Positions 36,352 to 45,221 of a stretch of DNA of 64,000 nucleotides are shown piece by piece (the first letter of the stretch is position 1; each line of letters begins with the position of its first letter). This stretch comes from an uncultured Lachnospiraceae bacterium. GTDB taxonomy: Bacteria > Bacillota > Clostridia > Lachnospirales > Lachnospiraceae. A model generated the notes under the pieces. That model did no database searches. It worked only from the letters and a program-made list of their open reading frames with translations, and was not told the origin of the DNA. The stretch covers positions 33,333 to 97,332 of the forward strand of contig CAJUFQ010000010.1 in assembly GCA_910585625.1 (NCBI GenBank). Direction: 5' to 3'. The translations under genes were made by a program, and so were the position numbers.

Positions 36352-36930
36352 TTATTGGAATATTTCTTCCAGCTTCCTGTCAATATCATCACGCTCTTGC
36401 ATAGATAAATTTTTGTTCTTCAACTTTTTCTGGAGATTTTTAAGCGTTTTTTTATTATCCTCGCTCAGCCTGCTGCACTTCGCCTCATACCATTCAACAT
36501 TATCTTCCGCTTCTCTCATGCTTCCTTCCATATACTTTTTAAATTCATTTCTTGATATATCTTTCAGTTCCCTGTCTTCTTCATATATTTTATAAATTCC
36601 CCAGCCAATCGCCGCGTGAAGCGTGGCCGTGGTAGCAGCATTGAAATATGAACCAAAAATGGGTATCAGGCTAACTCCAACTTTTAATGCCAGATTTCCC
36701 ATAACAGCGCCAAGGACGACAGATGAAAAAGCCATCAGCGACGCGGTGTCCATGCGCTTGCCATATAACGCTGATAAGGAATATGCAAGCCCTATGGAAA
36801 TAAGGGTAAGCCCTGTGGTATCTGCCAATGCCGGCCCTGCAATAGGAATGGCCGCTGTTGCGGCAGACCATGCTGCTGCTGCGGTTGAGAATGTGCCGAT
36901 GATAACTGCTGCTTTATATTTCTTTTCCAT
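36352..36930 (-). CDS. hypothetical membrane protein
   Basis: About 192 residues, unrecognised. Three to four Ala/Gly-rich hydrophobic segments (AAVIIGTFSTAAAAWSAATA, LTLISIGLAYSLSALYG, AFSSVVLGAVMGNLALKVGV) are followed by a charged helical C-terminus (about 115-192) ending in a likely coiled coil (KKTLKNLQKKLKNKNLSMQE). The ATG at 36930 has AGGAGG eight bases upstream; the longer frame to 36951 would overlap that site. It shares strand with the small Gly-rich gene. Confidence 0.65.
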   Translation of the reverse strand: MEKKYKAAVIIGTFSTAAAAWSAATAAIPIAGPALADTTGLTLISIGLAYSLSALYGKRMDTASLMAFSSVVLGAVMGNLALKVGVSLIPIFGSYFNAATTATLHAAIGWGIYKIYEEDRELKDISRNEFKKYMEGSMREAEDNVEWYEAKCSRLSEDNKKTLKNLQKKLKNKNLSMQERDDIDRKLEEIFQ

Positions 36931-36992
36931 AAACATTTCCTCCTGCCTCATTTTAGATTGTAGCCATAGAATCGTTGTCTTCTATGTGTAAT

Positions 36993-37229
36993 TTAAAAAA
37001 TATCTAAGGGTGAAAACCCAAATTCACGTAAATCGGCTGCCATCTGCGTAGTATACTCACTGACAGAATCTTGGAAAAATTCTTCTGGTCCCCCTGTATC
37101 AACAAGCCTGCCAATGATATCTCCAACTCCCCGCCCGATTATCCTTCCAAGATCCGGGCAACCAAACGCTGTACCGATTGCTCCCCCAATAAAACCTCCT
37201 GCCTGCTTACACCCTGCTTTGATAATCAT
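36993..37229 (-). CDS. small glycine-zipper protein
   Basis: 78 residues, AAAGGGGG upstream of the ATG. The first half is a Gly-x3-Gly pattern (QAGGFIGGAIGTAFG, LGRIIGRGVGDIIGRLVD) typical of membrane-inserting helices; the second half is acidic (GGPEEFFQDSVSEYTTQM). Two cysteines (6 and 24). No double-glycine leader cleavage site or transporter nearby, so a bacteriocin role is only a possibility. A neighbouring membrane gene on the same strand could be a partner. Confidence 0.55.
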   Translation of the reverse strand: MIIKAGCKQAGGFIGGAIGTAFGCPDLGRIIGRGVGDIIGRLVDTGGPEEFFQDSVSEYTTQMAADLREFGFSPLDIF

Positions 37230-37478
37230 GTGTTATATCCCCCTTTCTGTAACTCAGTTCGCTTATTTGATTTCATCTTTACTTAATATAAAAGCAAAGA
37301 TATAATGTAAATAAAAATTATGTATGTTTGATTATGGATGTAATTATAAATTCAGCGTGTAAAAATGTCTATATTTAAATTTAATAAAGATTCTTACATT
37401 CATTAAGCGGTATGCATGATTCTTTTTAGAATTTTTTATCGCAAAAAGAATTTTTCAACAACGAGGAGGATTTATATT

Positions 37479-38555
37479 ATGGGGAATATAACAGAAGAAA
37501 ACAGCATAAAACAACAAACCGAGGCTGCTGCGAAGAATTACTACCGGCTAGTAGCCCAGCGAATTAAACGCGCCATGCAAAGGAAAGAAATCAGCCAAAG
37601 CCTACTTTTGAAAAAATGTGAACAAAATGGTTATTTTATGAGCCAGTCCACGTTATCAAAAATATTGCAGGGAACTACGTCAATTTCCCTGATCAATGCG
37701 ATTCAGATATGCAAGATATTAAAAGAAGATGTTGCAGATATGCTGTCTATGGATGAACATGATGTAATGCACGTAAGCAATATGGATTTGGATTCGCCGT
37801 CTCCTCTGATTTACCGCGGAGACAGTCCCGTATTCCGGGCATACCTTGGAGAATACCATTGCTATTTTTTCTCGACGATATCAAATGAGGATTCTATCAT
37901 TCATGGCAAGCTTACGTTGAAGCCTACAGAATCTGGCAGCCGTTGTATTGCCACTATGGTTTTGGACACTGGGAAAACAGATGAGGCCGGAAGCCCCATC
38001 CAAAAACGTTACGAAGGGGATATGATAATTTCCACTTCGATGAATGCAGCGTATTGCACATTATTTAACAAGGAAATCGGGGAAATCTGCTATTTTGTCT
38101 TTCGTTATACCCAAATCAATTATGAGAAATTAATGTGCCGCCTGGCCATCGTAATTACTGTCTCTGCCGGAGACAACCGCCTTCCCACAGCACACAGAAT
38201 GCTGCTTTGCAGAAAGGAATTGGGGAGCATCCTTGACAATTATCTTTCTGGCCAATTACATTTAAATGGCTCGGATATCCTGTTGGAGCCGGAAAACGTG
38301 AAACTTATGAAAGACGATCCCAATATGCCTCAATGGTTTAGAGATAATTTCAGTCAATTTATATCCGAAACCACACTACAATATTACCGGGCGCAGGAAT
38401 TGATTGTGCGGGCCTCCCACGCGCCAAGAAAGGATAAAGACGCGTTTATATGCCTGTTGCGGAAATATTCCGCTGCCCCTAAGTATACGAAAATTGGCAT
38501 AAAGGCAGATGAGTTTGTCTATGAGTTATTAAAAAATTATGAAAGCGAAACATAA
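37479..38555 (+). CDS. XRE-family regulator with large C-terminal sensor domain
   Basis: 358 residues, AGGAGG before the ATG at 37479. Residues about 20-90 form an XRE HTH (YRLVAQRIKRAMQRKEISQS, MSQSTLSKILQGTTSISLIN, AIQICKILKEDVADML). The remaining 260 residues (DSPSPLIYRGDSPVFRAYLG, YEGDMIISTSMNAAYCTLFN) are unrecognised and probably sense a ligand. It is transcribed away from the Gly-rich gene, with a 250-base AT-rich divergent region. Confidence 0.8.
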   Translation: MGNITEENSIKQQTEAAAKNYYRLVAQRIKRAMQRKEISQSLLLKKCEQNGYFMSQSTLSKILQGTTSISLINAIQICKILKEDVADMLSMDEHDVMHVSNMDLDSPSPLIYRGDSPVFRAYLGEYHCYFFSTISNEDSIIHGKLTLKPTESGSRCIATMVLDTGKTDEAGSPIQKRYEGDMIISTSMNAAYCTLFNKEIGEICYFVFRYTQINYEKLMCRLAIVITVSAGDNRLPTAHRMLLCRKELGSILDNYLSGQLHLNGSDILLEPENVKLMKDDPNMPQWFRDNFSQFISETTLQYYRAQELIVRASHAPRKDKDAFICLLRKYSAAPKYTKIGIKADEFVYELLKNYESET

Positions 38556-38586
38556 TTTTCTCCCTTGCAAACATAATATTACAGAA

Positions 38587-38626
38587 AAAAGGAGAAGCCC
38601 CGGCCTCGCCAGACACTTCTCCTTTT
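38587..38626. terminator. bidirectional terminator between the XRE gene and rbsB
   Basis: Perfect 11-base stem AAAAGGAGAAG (38587-38597) with CTTCTCCTTTT (38616-38626), A-rich on one side and T-rich on the other, so it can end transcription from both converging genes. Confidence 0.85.
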
Positions 38627-38676
38627 CCGTATTGCCATCTGCGCCCCATGAACGCTATCCTTTTTCTCTCCCGATC

Positions 38677-39594
38677 CTATTTCGTGACTAATTCCACTTC
38701 TACCGGCAAGGATTTCTCCACTTCTTCCCCGGCAATCAGGCGGATTGCCGTAAGGATTGCCGTCTCACCCATCAATTCCGGCTTCTGCGCAACAGTTGCC
38801 AGCATCTTTCCGGCTTTGACTTCATTTACAGCATCATCTGTGGCGTCGAAGCCCACGACTTTAATATCCTTTCCGCTTGCCGCGATGGCCTGCAACGCTC
38901 CCAGGGCCATCTCATCATTGTGTGCAAATACGCCCTGGATGGATCCGTCTGACTGGAGTACATTTTCCATAACCGACATGCCTTCCGCACGGTCGAAATT
39001 AGCGCTCTGGCTTGCTACCACGTTAAGATTCTCGTCTGCTGCCTCATGGAATCCTGCGCCACGGTCAATCGTCGCAGATGCGCCGGGCACTCCCTGCAGC
39101 TCCGCTACTTTTGCGCCTTCGCCAATCTGTTCCATCAGATATTCCGTAGCCATTTTCGCACCAGCCACGTTATCTGACGCAATCTGGCAGTCCACGTCAA
39201 CGCCATTTACCACACGGTCTACCGAAATCACTTTGATTCCCTGGGAAATTGCGTTCTGTACCGCAGGAGCCACTGCGTCGGAATCAACCGGATTCACTAT
39301 CAGCACGCTCACGTTTTTCGAAATCAAGTCCTCAATGTCATTCTGCTGCTTTGCACTGTCGTCCCCAGCGTCTGCAACTGCCAGACTTACGCCTTTTTCT
39401 TCTGCTGCAGCCTTTGCTCCCTCCGCAAGGGACACGAAAAATGGATTGTTCAGCGTGGAGACCGAAAGCCCGATGGAACCGTTTCCAGCGTTTTCCGCTG
39501 CTTCCCCCTCGCCATCGATAGTGATTGCGTTACAACCAGCCAGGCTGAATACCATACACAATGCCAGCAGGATACTTGTTATTCTTTTCATCAT
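38677..39594 (-). CDS. rbsB: ribose ABC transporter substrate-binding lipoprotein
   Basis: 305 residues. The signal peptide ends in the lipobox LAGC, so the mature protein is a membrane-tethered lipoprotein. The type I periplasmic-binding fold is clear: GLSVSTLNNPFFVSLAEGAK, VLIVNPVDSDAVAPAV, SVDRVVNGVDVDCQIASDNV (with ligand-binding Arg and Asp/Asn), GVFAHNDEMALGALQA and VVGFDATDDAVNEVKAG. It is the last gene of the rbs operon and ends in a shared terminator. Confidence 0.95.
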   Translation of the reverse strand: MMKRITSILLALCMVFSLAGCNAITIDGEGEAAENAGNGSIGLSVSTLNNPFFVSLAEGAKAAAEEKGVSLAVADAGDDSAKQQNDIEDLISKNVSVLIVNPVDSDAVAPAVQNAISQGIKVISVDRVVNGVDVDCQIASDNVAGAKMATEYLMEQIGEGAKVAELQGVPGASATIDRGAGFHEAADENLNVVASQSANFDRAEGMSVMENVLQSDGSIQGVFAHNDEMALGALQAIAASGKDIKVVGFDATDDAVNEVKAGKMLATVAQKPELMGETAILTAIRLIAGEEVEKSLPVEVELVTK

Positions 39595-39637
39595 CTATTT
39601 TCTCCTTTCCCTATCTGTTCTGAAACTGTCGTGCAGC

Positions 39638-40579
39638 TTATCTCTTGCGGTCTGACAATACCGCAACCAGGATTACGAATCCTTTAATCACGTCCTGATA
39701 ATAGGATGATACGCCAAGGATGTTAAGGCCGTTGTTCAGCACCGCGATAATCAGCACACCAATCAATGTCCCATAAATCTTTCCCCGGCCACCGCTCATA
39801 CTTGTTCCGCCCAGGGCTACGGCCGCGATTGCATCAAGTTCGTATCCGTCTCCAAGCGTAGGCTGTGCGGAGCCAAGCCTGGACAGCAGGATCAGGCCAG
39901 CCAATGCGGACATGAAACCGGAAATTGCATACACAATAATCTTCGTCTTATTGATATTTATTCCTGCAAGCTTGGCGCACTTCCAGTTGCTTCCAGTCGC
40001 ATAAACCGCACGCCCGAAAGTAGTCTTGTTCAGCAGGAAATAAAATCCGATAAAAATCAAAACCAACAGGATTACCGGGATGGGGATACCATAGAAGTTG
40101 CCTCTTCCCACCAGTTTCAGCACAAAGCTGTCTCCCAGGTTAGAGATTGGTTTTCCGCCGGTAAAAATCATCGTCGCGCCACGGTAAACCGTCATTGTAA
40201 TCAATGTTGCGATAAATGCCTGCAGTCTTCCTTTCGTTACCAGGAACCCGCTGACGGCGCCGAGAGCCGTTCCGATTAACAAGGCCAGAAGCATTGCCGC
40301 CCCAGCCGGGACTCCTGCCGAAATCATGCCTGCGCAAAGTACGGTACTCAATGCCAGGACTGAACCTACAGATAAGTCAATAGCGTCTGTTAAGATAACG
40401 CAAGTCATGCCAAATGCAATCAGCCCATTAATGGATGACTGGCGCAGCAGAGATAAAAAGTTGCTTCCCGTCCTGAACTCAGGGCTTATGATGCTGATTC
40501 CGACAACCAGCAGTAACAGCGCGATGAGGGCGCCCAGATCCTGCACGTAATCTGTGATTTTTTTCTTGTTTGCTTCCAT
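39638..40579 (-). CDS. rbsC: ribose ABC transporter permease
   Basis: 313 residues with 8-10 hydrophobic helices. The signature GMTCVILTDAIDLSVGSVLA and the later GSNWKCAKLAGININKTKI (contact loop for the ATPase) and VALGGTSMSGGRGKIYGTLI are those of RbsC. The start overlaps the rbsA stop (TAATG). Confidence 0.96.
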   Translation of the reverse strand: MEANKKKITDYVQDLGALIALLLLVVGISIISPEFRTGSNFLSLLRQSSINGLIAFGMTCVILTDAIDLSVGSVLALSTVLCAGMISAGVPAGAAMLLALLIGTALGAVSGFLVTKGRLQAFIATLITMTVYRGATMIFTGGKPISNLGDSFVLKLVGRGNFYGIPIPVILLVLIFIGFYFLLNKTTFGRAVYATGSNWKCAKLAGININKTKIIVYAISGFMSALAGLILLSRLGSAQPTLGDGYELDAIAAVALGGTSMSGGRGKIYGTLIGVLIIAVLNNGLNILGVSSYYQDVIKGFVILVAVLSDRKR

Positions 40580-42063
40580 TAAATCATACCTCCCGTTGCT
40601 AATGTCATGATATTTTCCTGGTTTGCTTCTTCTTTGTAAATAATTCCTCTGACGACGCCCTCACGGACGACCATCACCCGGTCGCTCATGCCAAGCACCT
40701 CGGGCAGTTCGGAGGATACCATGATGATGGCCACCCCTTTTGCCGCCAAATCGTTGACGATACTGTAAATTTCCTTTTTTGCGCCGATGTCCACGCCTCG
40801 GGTCGGCTCATCCAGGATCAATATTTTCGGTTCCGTGTATACCCATTTGGCAAATACCACTTTCTGCTGGTTGCCGCCGCTTAAATTATTACACTCATGG
40901 GATGGGCCAAAACAGCGGATTCGAAGTTCCTTGATTCCCTTTTGAACCAAATCCCTTTCTTTCTTGCGGTCTAACACGTGGTTCTTGGAAATGATCGGCA
41001 GATTGGCAAGCGCGATATTCTTCTCAATGCTTTCTTCCAGCATCAGCCCTTCTACTTTCCGGTCTTCCGTAATGAAGCCGATGCCATTTTTCATTGCCTG
41101 AATCGGGGACTTAATCTGCACTTCTTTGCCGTTAATCTCAATTTTCCCGGACTCATAGGGCAGATTGCCAAAAATGGCCTGCATGATTTCTGTCCTTCCC
41201 GCGCCCATAAGCCCGGATACGCCCAGGACTTCCCCTGCTTTGACCTCGAACCCGACGTCCTCAAACACGCCTTTCTTGGTGAGGCCGCTGACCTTGAGGA
41301 CTGTATCCCCAATCTTACAGTCCCGCTGCGGATAACGCTCTCCGATTTCACGCCCAATCATCAGCTTGACAATCTCATTCATGTCAGTCTTCGGGATGTC
41401 CCTGGTCCCCACATAGGTACCGTCCCGCAGTACGCTGATCCTGTCGCACAGCTCAAATATCTCCTCCATCCGATGGGAAATATACACAATGGAAACCCCC
41501 GATTTGCGCAGCGACTGGATGACCTCAAACAGCACGACAGTCTCGCTCTGTGTCAGGGCTGCCGTAGGCTCATCCATGATGATGACTTTCGCATCCACCA
41601 TCAAGGCTTTGCAGATTTCAATCATCTGCTGCTGTCCCACAGACAGATTGGACATGACCTCTCCCGGATCGATCTCGACGCCCAGCCGCCCCAGAGCTTC
41701 TTTGGCTTTTTTCCGCATGGCTTTCTGGTCGCAGAATCCGAAACGGCTCTTAATCTCTTTCCCCATAAACAGGTTCTCTTCTACCGTCAGGTCAAACAAT
41801 ACGTTCAGTTCCTGGTGGATGAACACAATCCCTGCTTTCTCAGCTTCCTGGGGATTCTTGTAATCCACCTCTGTGCCGTCTACAATAACCGTACCATTGT
41901 CTTTGGTGTAGACGCCCGTTAAAATCTTCATCAAAGTACTTTTCCCAGCCCCGTTTTCTCCCATGAGCGCATGGACCTCCCCATGATCCAGAACAAAACC
42001 GGCATCCTTTAGTACCTGATTCGTTCCGAAGGATTTGTCGATTCCCTTCATCTCAATCTGCAT
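40579..42063 (-). CDS. rbsA: ribose ABC transporter ATP-binding protein (two ABC domains)
   Basis: 494 residues. The first domain has Walker A GENGAGKSTLM, signature LSVGQQQMIEI and Walker B VIIMDEPTAAL; the second has the degenerate P-loop region GLMGAGRTEIMQ, signature LSGGNQQKVVFAKWV and Walker B ILILDEPTRGV. This duplication is standard for sugar importers of the RbsA/MglA type. Operon position between rbsD and rbsC. Confidence 0.96.
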   Translation of the reverse strand: MQIEMKGIDKSFGTNQVLKDAGFVLDHGEVHALMGENGAGKSTLMKILTGVYTKDNGTVIVDGTEVDYKNPQEAEKAGIVFIHQELNVLFDLTVEENLFMGKEIKSRFGFCDQKAMRKKAKEALGRLGVEIDPGEVMSNLSVGQQQMIEICKALMVDAKVIIMDEPTAALTQSETVVLFEVIQSLRKSGVSIVYISHRMEEIFELCDRISVLRDGTYVGTRDIPKTDMNEIVKLMIGREIGERYPQRDCKIGDTVLKVSGLTKKGVFEDVGFEVKAGEVLGVSGLMGAGRTEIMQAIFGNLPYESGKIEINGKEVQIKSPIQAMKNGIGFITEDRKVEGLMLEESIEKNIALANLPIISKNHVLDRKKERDLVQKGIKELRIRCFGPSHECNNLSGGNQQKVVFAKWVYTEPKILILDEPTRGVDIGAKKEIYSIVNDLAAKGVAIIMVSSELPEVLGMSDRVMVVREGVVRGIIYKEEANQENIMTLATGGMI

Positions 42064-42116
42064 CTGTCTTCCTCCCTTTTCTATTTAATAATTTCCCGGA
42101 ATCTCCATGGAAGCGT

Positions 42117-42524
42117 TCAGAACAGACATGCGGACTGCAGGATGATGTTTGCATATGGCGTCGTCTCCCCTGTGCGGATTACCGCCTTGCATGCCTTTGT
42201 CCGTGCCTTCAGCTCTGAATGGGAAATATATTCCATCTCGCATTCTGTGTCCATTTCATTCACAAGGGCTAAGATTTCTTCCAGAACGCCTGGGTTCTTC
42301 TCCCGGATTTCCTCTGCAAGGACTACCTTTTCTATCTTCATCTCTTTTGCGACTTCTCTCAGCACTTCCATAAAGGATGGGACTCCCAATTTTAACGCCA
42401 GGTCAATGCGCTCCGTCTCATCTGGGATTGGAAGGCCGCAGTCCCCCACTGCCAGAGTGTCTGTATGCCCCATGTAGGATAATACCCTTGAAATATCTGC
42501 GTTTATGATGCCGTTCCTTTTCAT
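42117..42524 (-). CDS. rbsD: D-ribose pyranase
   Basis: 135 residues, the normal length. Diagnostic pieces: the N-terminal INADISRVLSYMGHTD with catalytic His, VGDCGLPIP, and the C-terminal ETTPYANIIL. RbsD interconverts beta-pyranose and beta-furanose forms of ribose so that ribokinase can use it. Four bases follow the stop of rbsK. Confidence 0.96.
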   Translation of the reverse strand: MKRNGIINADISRVLSYMGHTDTLAVGDCGLPIPDETERIDLALKLGVPSFMEVLREVAKEMKIEKVVLAEEIREKNPGVLEEILALVNEMDTECEMEYISHSELKARTKACKAVIRTGETTPYANIILQSACLF

Positions 42525-42528
42525 CCTC

Positions 42529-43419
42529 TTACTCCTCCATCGCTTTTCTTACTTCATCGCGGGACGGCATTCCGCCCTGCGCCCCAAATTTCTCCGTAGA
42601 CAGACCGGCCGCCGTATTGGCAAATGCCAGGGCTTTCGCAATATCCATCCCTTCCGTAATCGCTACCGTAAACGCTCCGTTTAAAGTATCCCCAGCTCCG
42701 GTGGTATCTACAACCTTCGCTTTCCTTGCAGGCACCAGGATTACCTCCCCGCTCTCAAGGCATGTGCTGACGCCTCTGGATCCCTGGGTGATTACCAGTT
42801 TTTCAGGATGCTTCTTCATCATATCTTCGAAAGAAATATCCTCGCCAAACAGGATAACAGCTTCGTGTTCGTTCGGCGTCAGGTATGTGACTTTCTCCAG
42901 GATCTCTTGTTTTACCGGTCGTGCAGGTCCCGGGTTCAAGACTACCTTCACACCGTTCCGGCAGCAAAGCTCAATCACATATTCAACGGTCTCCTGTGGT
43001 ATTTCATGCTGCAGCAGTACAATCTCACATTCCAGGAGGGAATCCTTCACCTCGTTCACATAGTCAATGTTGACGTCGTCGTTGGTTCCCGCGACAACGA
43101 CGATTGTATTGTCATTGTCCCCGACTGTAATCATTGCCAGCCCCGTCGGCTTCCCCGGCACTGTTTTGATGCATTTTGTCTCAACGCCCGTTTCCTGCAT
43201 ATTTTTTACAAGGCTTGCCCCCGCAGCGTCATTTCCCACGCACCCGAACATCTCAACATCAGCGCCAAGTTTAGCCATGGCAACAGCCTGGTTAGCCCCC
43301 TTTCCTCCTGGGATGTACTTCAGGTCCCCGCCCTTCACCGTTTCACCTTTGAGAGGAATCCGTTCCGCTTTCACCGTCATATCCATATTGATACTTCCGA
43401 CTACTCCAATCTTACCCAT
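42529..43419 (-). CDS. rbsK: ribokinase
   Basis: 296 residues. GSINMDMTVKAERIPLKGET and GGKGANQAVAMAKLGADVEM (PfkB motif 1, sugar binding) and VVDTTGAGDTLNGAFTVAI (motif 2 with catalytic Asp) define ribokinase, which makes ribose 5-phosphate. First gene of the operon; AAAAGGAG precedes the start, and a sigma-A promoter lies about 40 bases upstream. Confidence 0.96.
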   Translation of the reverse strand: MGKIGVVGSINMDMTVKAERIPLKGETVKGGDLKYIPGGKGANQAVAMAKLGADVEMFGCVGNDAAGASLVKNMQETGVETKCIKTVPGKPTGLAMITVGDNDNTIVVVAGTNDDVNIDYVNEVKDSLLECEIVLLQHEIPQETVEYVIELCCRNGVKVVLNPGPARPVKQEILEKVTYLTPNEHEAVILFGEDISFEDMMKKHPEKLVITQGSRGVSTCLESGEVILVPARKAKVVDTTGAGDTLNGAFTVAITEGMDIAKALAFANTAAGLSTEKFGAQGGMPSRDEVRKAMEE

Positions 43420-43455
43420 AGCTCTTCATCTCCTTTTCAAAACTTTGTAATTCAC

Positions 43456-43483
43456 ATTATAAACATTTATATAAAAGTTTCAA
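43456..43483 (-). promoter_or_regulatory. rbsK operon promoter
   Basis: On the minus strand TTGAAA (43483-43478), 16-base spacer, TATAAT (43461-43456). The spacer contains AAACTTTTATATAAAT, which resembles the operator-like sequence found twice elsewhere in this region (see 43626 and 44911). Confidence 0.75.
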
Positions 43484-43564
43484 TAGTTTTTTGTAATTAT
43501 TTTAGTGATTATCTGTATTTCGTATAATTTATACAGTTTATAACATCATTTTTTGTCTGTTTTT

Positions 43565-43580
43565 ACCAAAACGCTTTTCT
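43565..43580. promoter_or_regulatory. cre-like / LacI-family operator candidate
   Basis: ACCAAAACGCTTTTCT has the central AACGCTTT shared by catabolite-responsive elements and other LacI-family operators. It is about 100 bases upstream of the rbsK promoter. CcpA control is plausible for a sugar operon but is inferred. Confidence 0.45.
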
Positions 43581-43625
43581 TCCAGCTTTAGTTTTCATTT
43601 CTTCCCATTCCATCTCGCTATAAAT

Positions 43626-43650
43626 AAAATCTAAAACTTTTATAAATATT
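43626..43650. promoter_or_regulatory. RbsR operator candidate 1
   Basis: This stretch (core TAAAACTTTTA, a perfect palindrome around one base) is nearly identical over 25 bases to 44911-44935 upstream of rbsR. Two copies near both promoters of one regulon suggest the binding site of RbsR. Confidence 0.5.
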
Positions 43651-43791
43651 TTTTATATATTATTTTTAATAATGAATAATCTATCAAGTGCATTTTGCCC
43701 AGGAAAAAGGGCAAAAAAATAGAACCTCCGTATCTTTCTCCATACATCAGTCCTATATCATGAGATAAACACGCCTGTGCTATCGCCCATA

Positions 43792-44796
43792 TCAACCATT
43801 CAGCTCTTTGACGCTTCCGCGTTCCACGAATTCTGCGCAGACTTGGATTTTCACTTTAGCTTCGCTGTTCCTGCCATCGTCAGACAAAAGTTCCCGCACC
43901 GCCCTTGCACCCAGCTCCTGCTTATATACATGGACGGTGGAAAGCGGCGGGTCTGATACGATTCCATAAGACACGTCATCAAAGCCAATGACGGAAATAT
44001 CCTCGGGAACCTGGTAGCCGCACTCTTTGATTGCCTGCATACTGCCAATAGCAATCACATCGTTGTCTGCAAAAAACGCCGTCGGCAGTTCTTTGGCGCT
44101 GCCAAGGTATTCCTTCATCTTCTGATACGCAGTCTCAATCTTGGTCCCAACCGTCGCAATGTATTCCGGCCTGACCGGGTATCCATGTTGGTTCATCACC
44201 TGATAATAACCTTTTTCCCGTGAGCGGAAAGCTTGTATCCGGGATTCCCCGCGCAAATAACCGATGTTTGTGTGCCCTTTCCCGACCAAATATTCCATGG
44301 CTTCCACAACTGCCTCCGTATCGTTAATCAGCACGCTGTCAAACGCATATTTCTCGCTACGCCCGTCTAATAATATGATTCTGTTTTTTGCCTTGGCATA
44401 AGGTTCATAGTCTTCTTCCAGCATCTCCGTCCCCAAGAGTATGACCGCGCTCTGCATATCTGTCAGGATGTCTGCAATCCGTTCCTGGTAATCCTCATCG
44501 TGAATATCCACATAACAGAACACCATTTCATACCCCATAAGCTTCGCCTGATGCTCCACCCCTTCAATCACAGCCGGGTGGAAAAAACTTTCATCAATAA
44601 TCCGCCCGTCCCTGCGGAATATCACAAACCGGATTTTCGTAATGTCCTCCCCCATGCGGTAGCCAAGTTTCTGGGCGGCGCTGAGGATTTTCTGAGCAGT
44701 CTCTTTGTTTACCCCTTTTTTTCGGTTCAGCGCATTTGACACCGTGGACATAGAAAACCCGGTATCTTCACTGATTTTACGTATGCTTACCTTCAT
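43792..44796 (-). CDS. rbsR: LacI-family regulator of the ribose operon
   Basis: 334 residues. The N-terminal HTH VSIRKISEDTGFSMSTVSNA then LNRKKGVN and hinge AQKLGY are LacI-type; the remainder is a sugar-binding domain (GTEMLEEDYEPYAKAKNRII, AFFADNDVIAIGSMQAIKEC, SVIGFDDVSYGIVSDPPLST). AGGAGG is at good distance from the ATG. It lies immediately upstream of rbsK in the same direction with 372 bases between, which hold the operon promoter, so it may be autoregulated separately. Local control of the rbs genes is inferred from position. Confidence 0.88.
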   Translation of the reverse strand: MKVSIRKISEDTGFSMSTVSNALNRKKGVNKETAQKILSAAQKLGYRMGEDITKIRFVIFRRDGRIIDESFFHPAVIEGVEHQAKLMGYEMVFCYVDIHDEDYQERIADILTDMQSAVILLGTEMLEEDYEPYAKAKNRIILLDGRSEKYAFDSVLINDTEAVVEAMEYLVGKGHTNIGYLRGESRIQAFRSREKGYYQVMNQHGYPVRPEYIATVGTKIETAYQKMKEYLGSAKELPTAFFADNDVIAIGSMQAIKECGYQVPEDISVIGFDDVSYGIVSDPPLSTVHVYKQELGARAVRELLSDDGRNSEAKVKIQVCAEFVERGSVKELNG

Positions 44797-44822
44797 CGCT
44801 TCTCTAGCCTCCTAAATGCCAT

Positions 44823-44884
44823 CCGGCACGTCGATTGCTGCCGGCGTGACATAATTATAAATCCATTTACTGAATACCATTATA
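44823..44884 (-). promoter_or_regulatory. rbsR promoter -10 and leader hairpin
   Basis: A TATAAT on the minus strand (44884-44879) has no good -35. The leader contains a stem CCGGCA/TGCCGG (44844-44823) shortly before the AGGAGG site of rbsR. Confidence 0.5.
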
Positions 44885-44910
44885 TCATATCCGAAAAAAA
44901 TCCGTACATA

Positions 44911-44935
44911 AAAATCTAAAATTTTTGTAAATTTT
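44911..44935. promoter_or_regulatory. RbsR operator candidate 2
   Basis: The core CTAAAATTTTTGTAAAT matches the copy at 43626 with about three differences in 25 bases. It overlaps the expected -35 position of the rbsR promoter, fitting autorepression. Confidence 0.5.
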
Positions 44936-44984
44936 TTACAACAAGCCCACTTCAACTCCCCTATCCACTCAACCTTGAGGAGGA

Positions 44985-45201
44985 TTGCACACTTTACTGC
45001 GCCGAGCGCAGATTTGTCCTAAGGGGGGGACCAGGCTTGCCTGGGGGATTCCTTAGAACGGTCACGTAGCGACATGTTACTTTTTGCGCAAGTGCGCATA
45101 ATTGTTTTTGCCTTATAGGGAAAACACTTTCACGCTTTATCGTGACAAGGTCTTTCCTATAAGAGAATCAAACAGAGGCCGGCACTTACCAACCCCTGTT
45201 T
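44985..45201. repeat. structured intergenic region with nested inverted repeats
   Basis: No gene. Several stems are visible: CTAAGG (45019) with CCTTAG (45051), enclosing CCAGGC-TT-GCCTGG (45031-45044); TGCGCA-AG-TGCGCA (45085-45098); CTTATAGGGAAA (45112) with TTTCCTATAAG (45153), enclosing TCACG/CGTGA; and AAACAG (45170) with CTGTTT (45196), the last possibly ending the hydrolase gene. A small repeat element or an RNA are both possible. Confidence 0.5.
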
Positions 45202-45221
45202 GCATGTTTTGTACGATTCTT

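Noticed and set aside
40978..41922. 314-codon plus-strand frame
   Set aside because: Antisense to rbsA, which has full ABC motifs.
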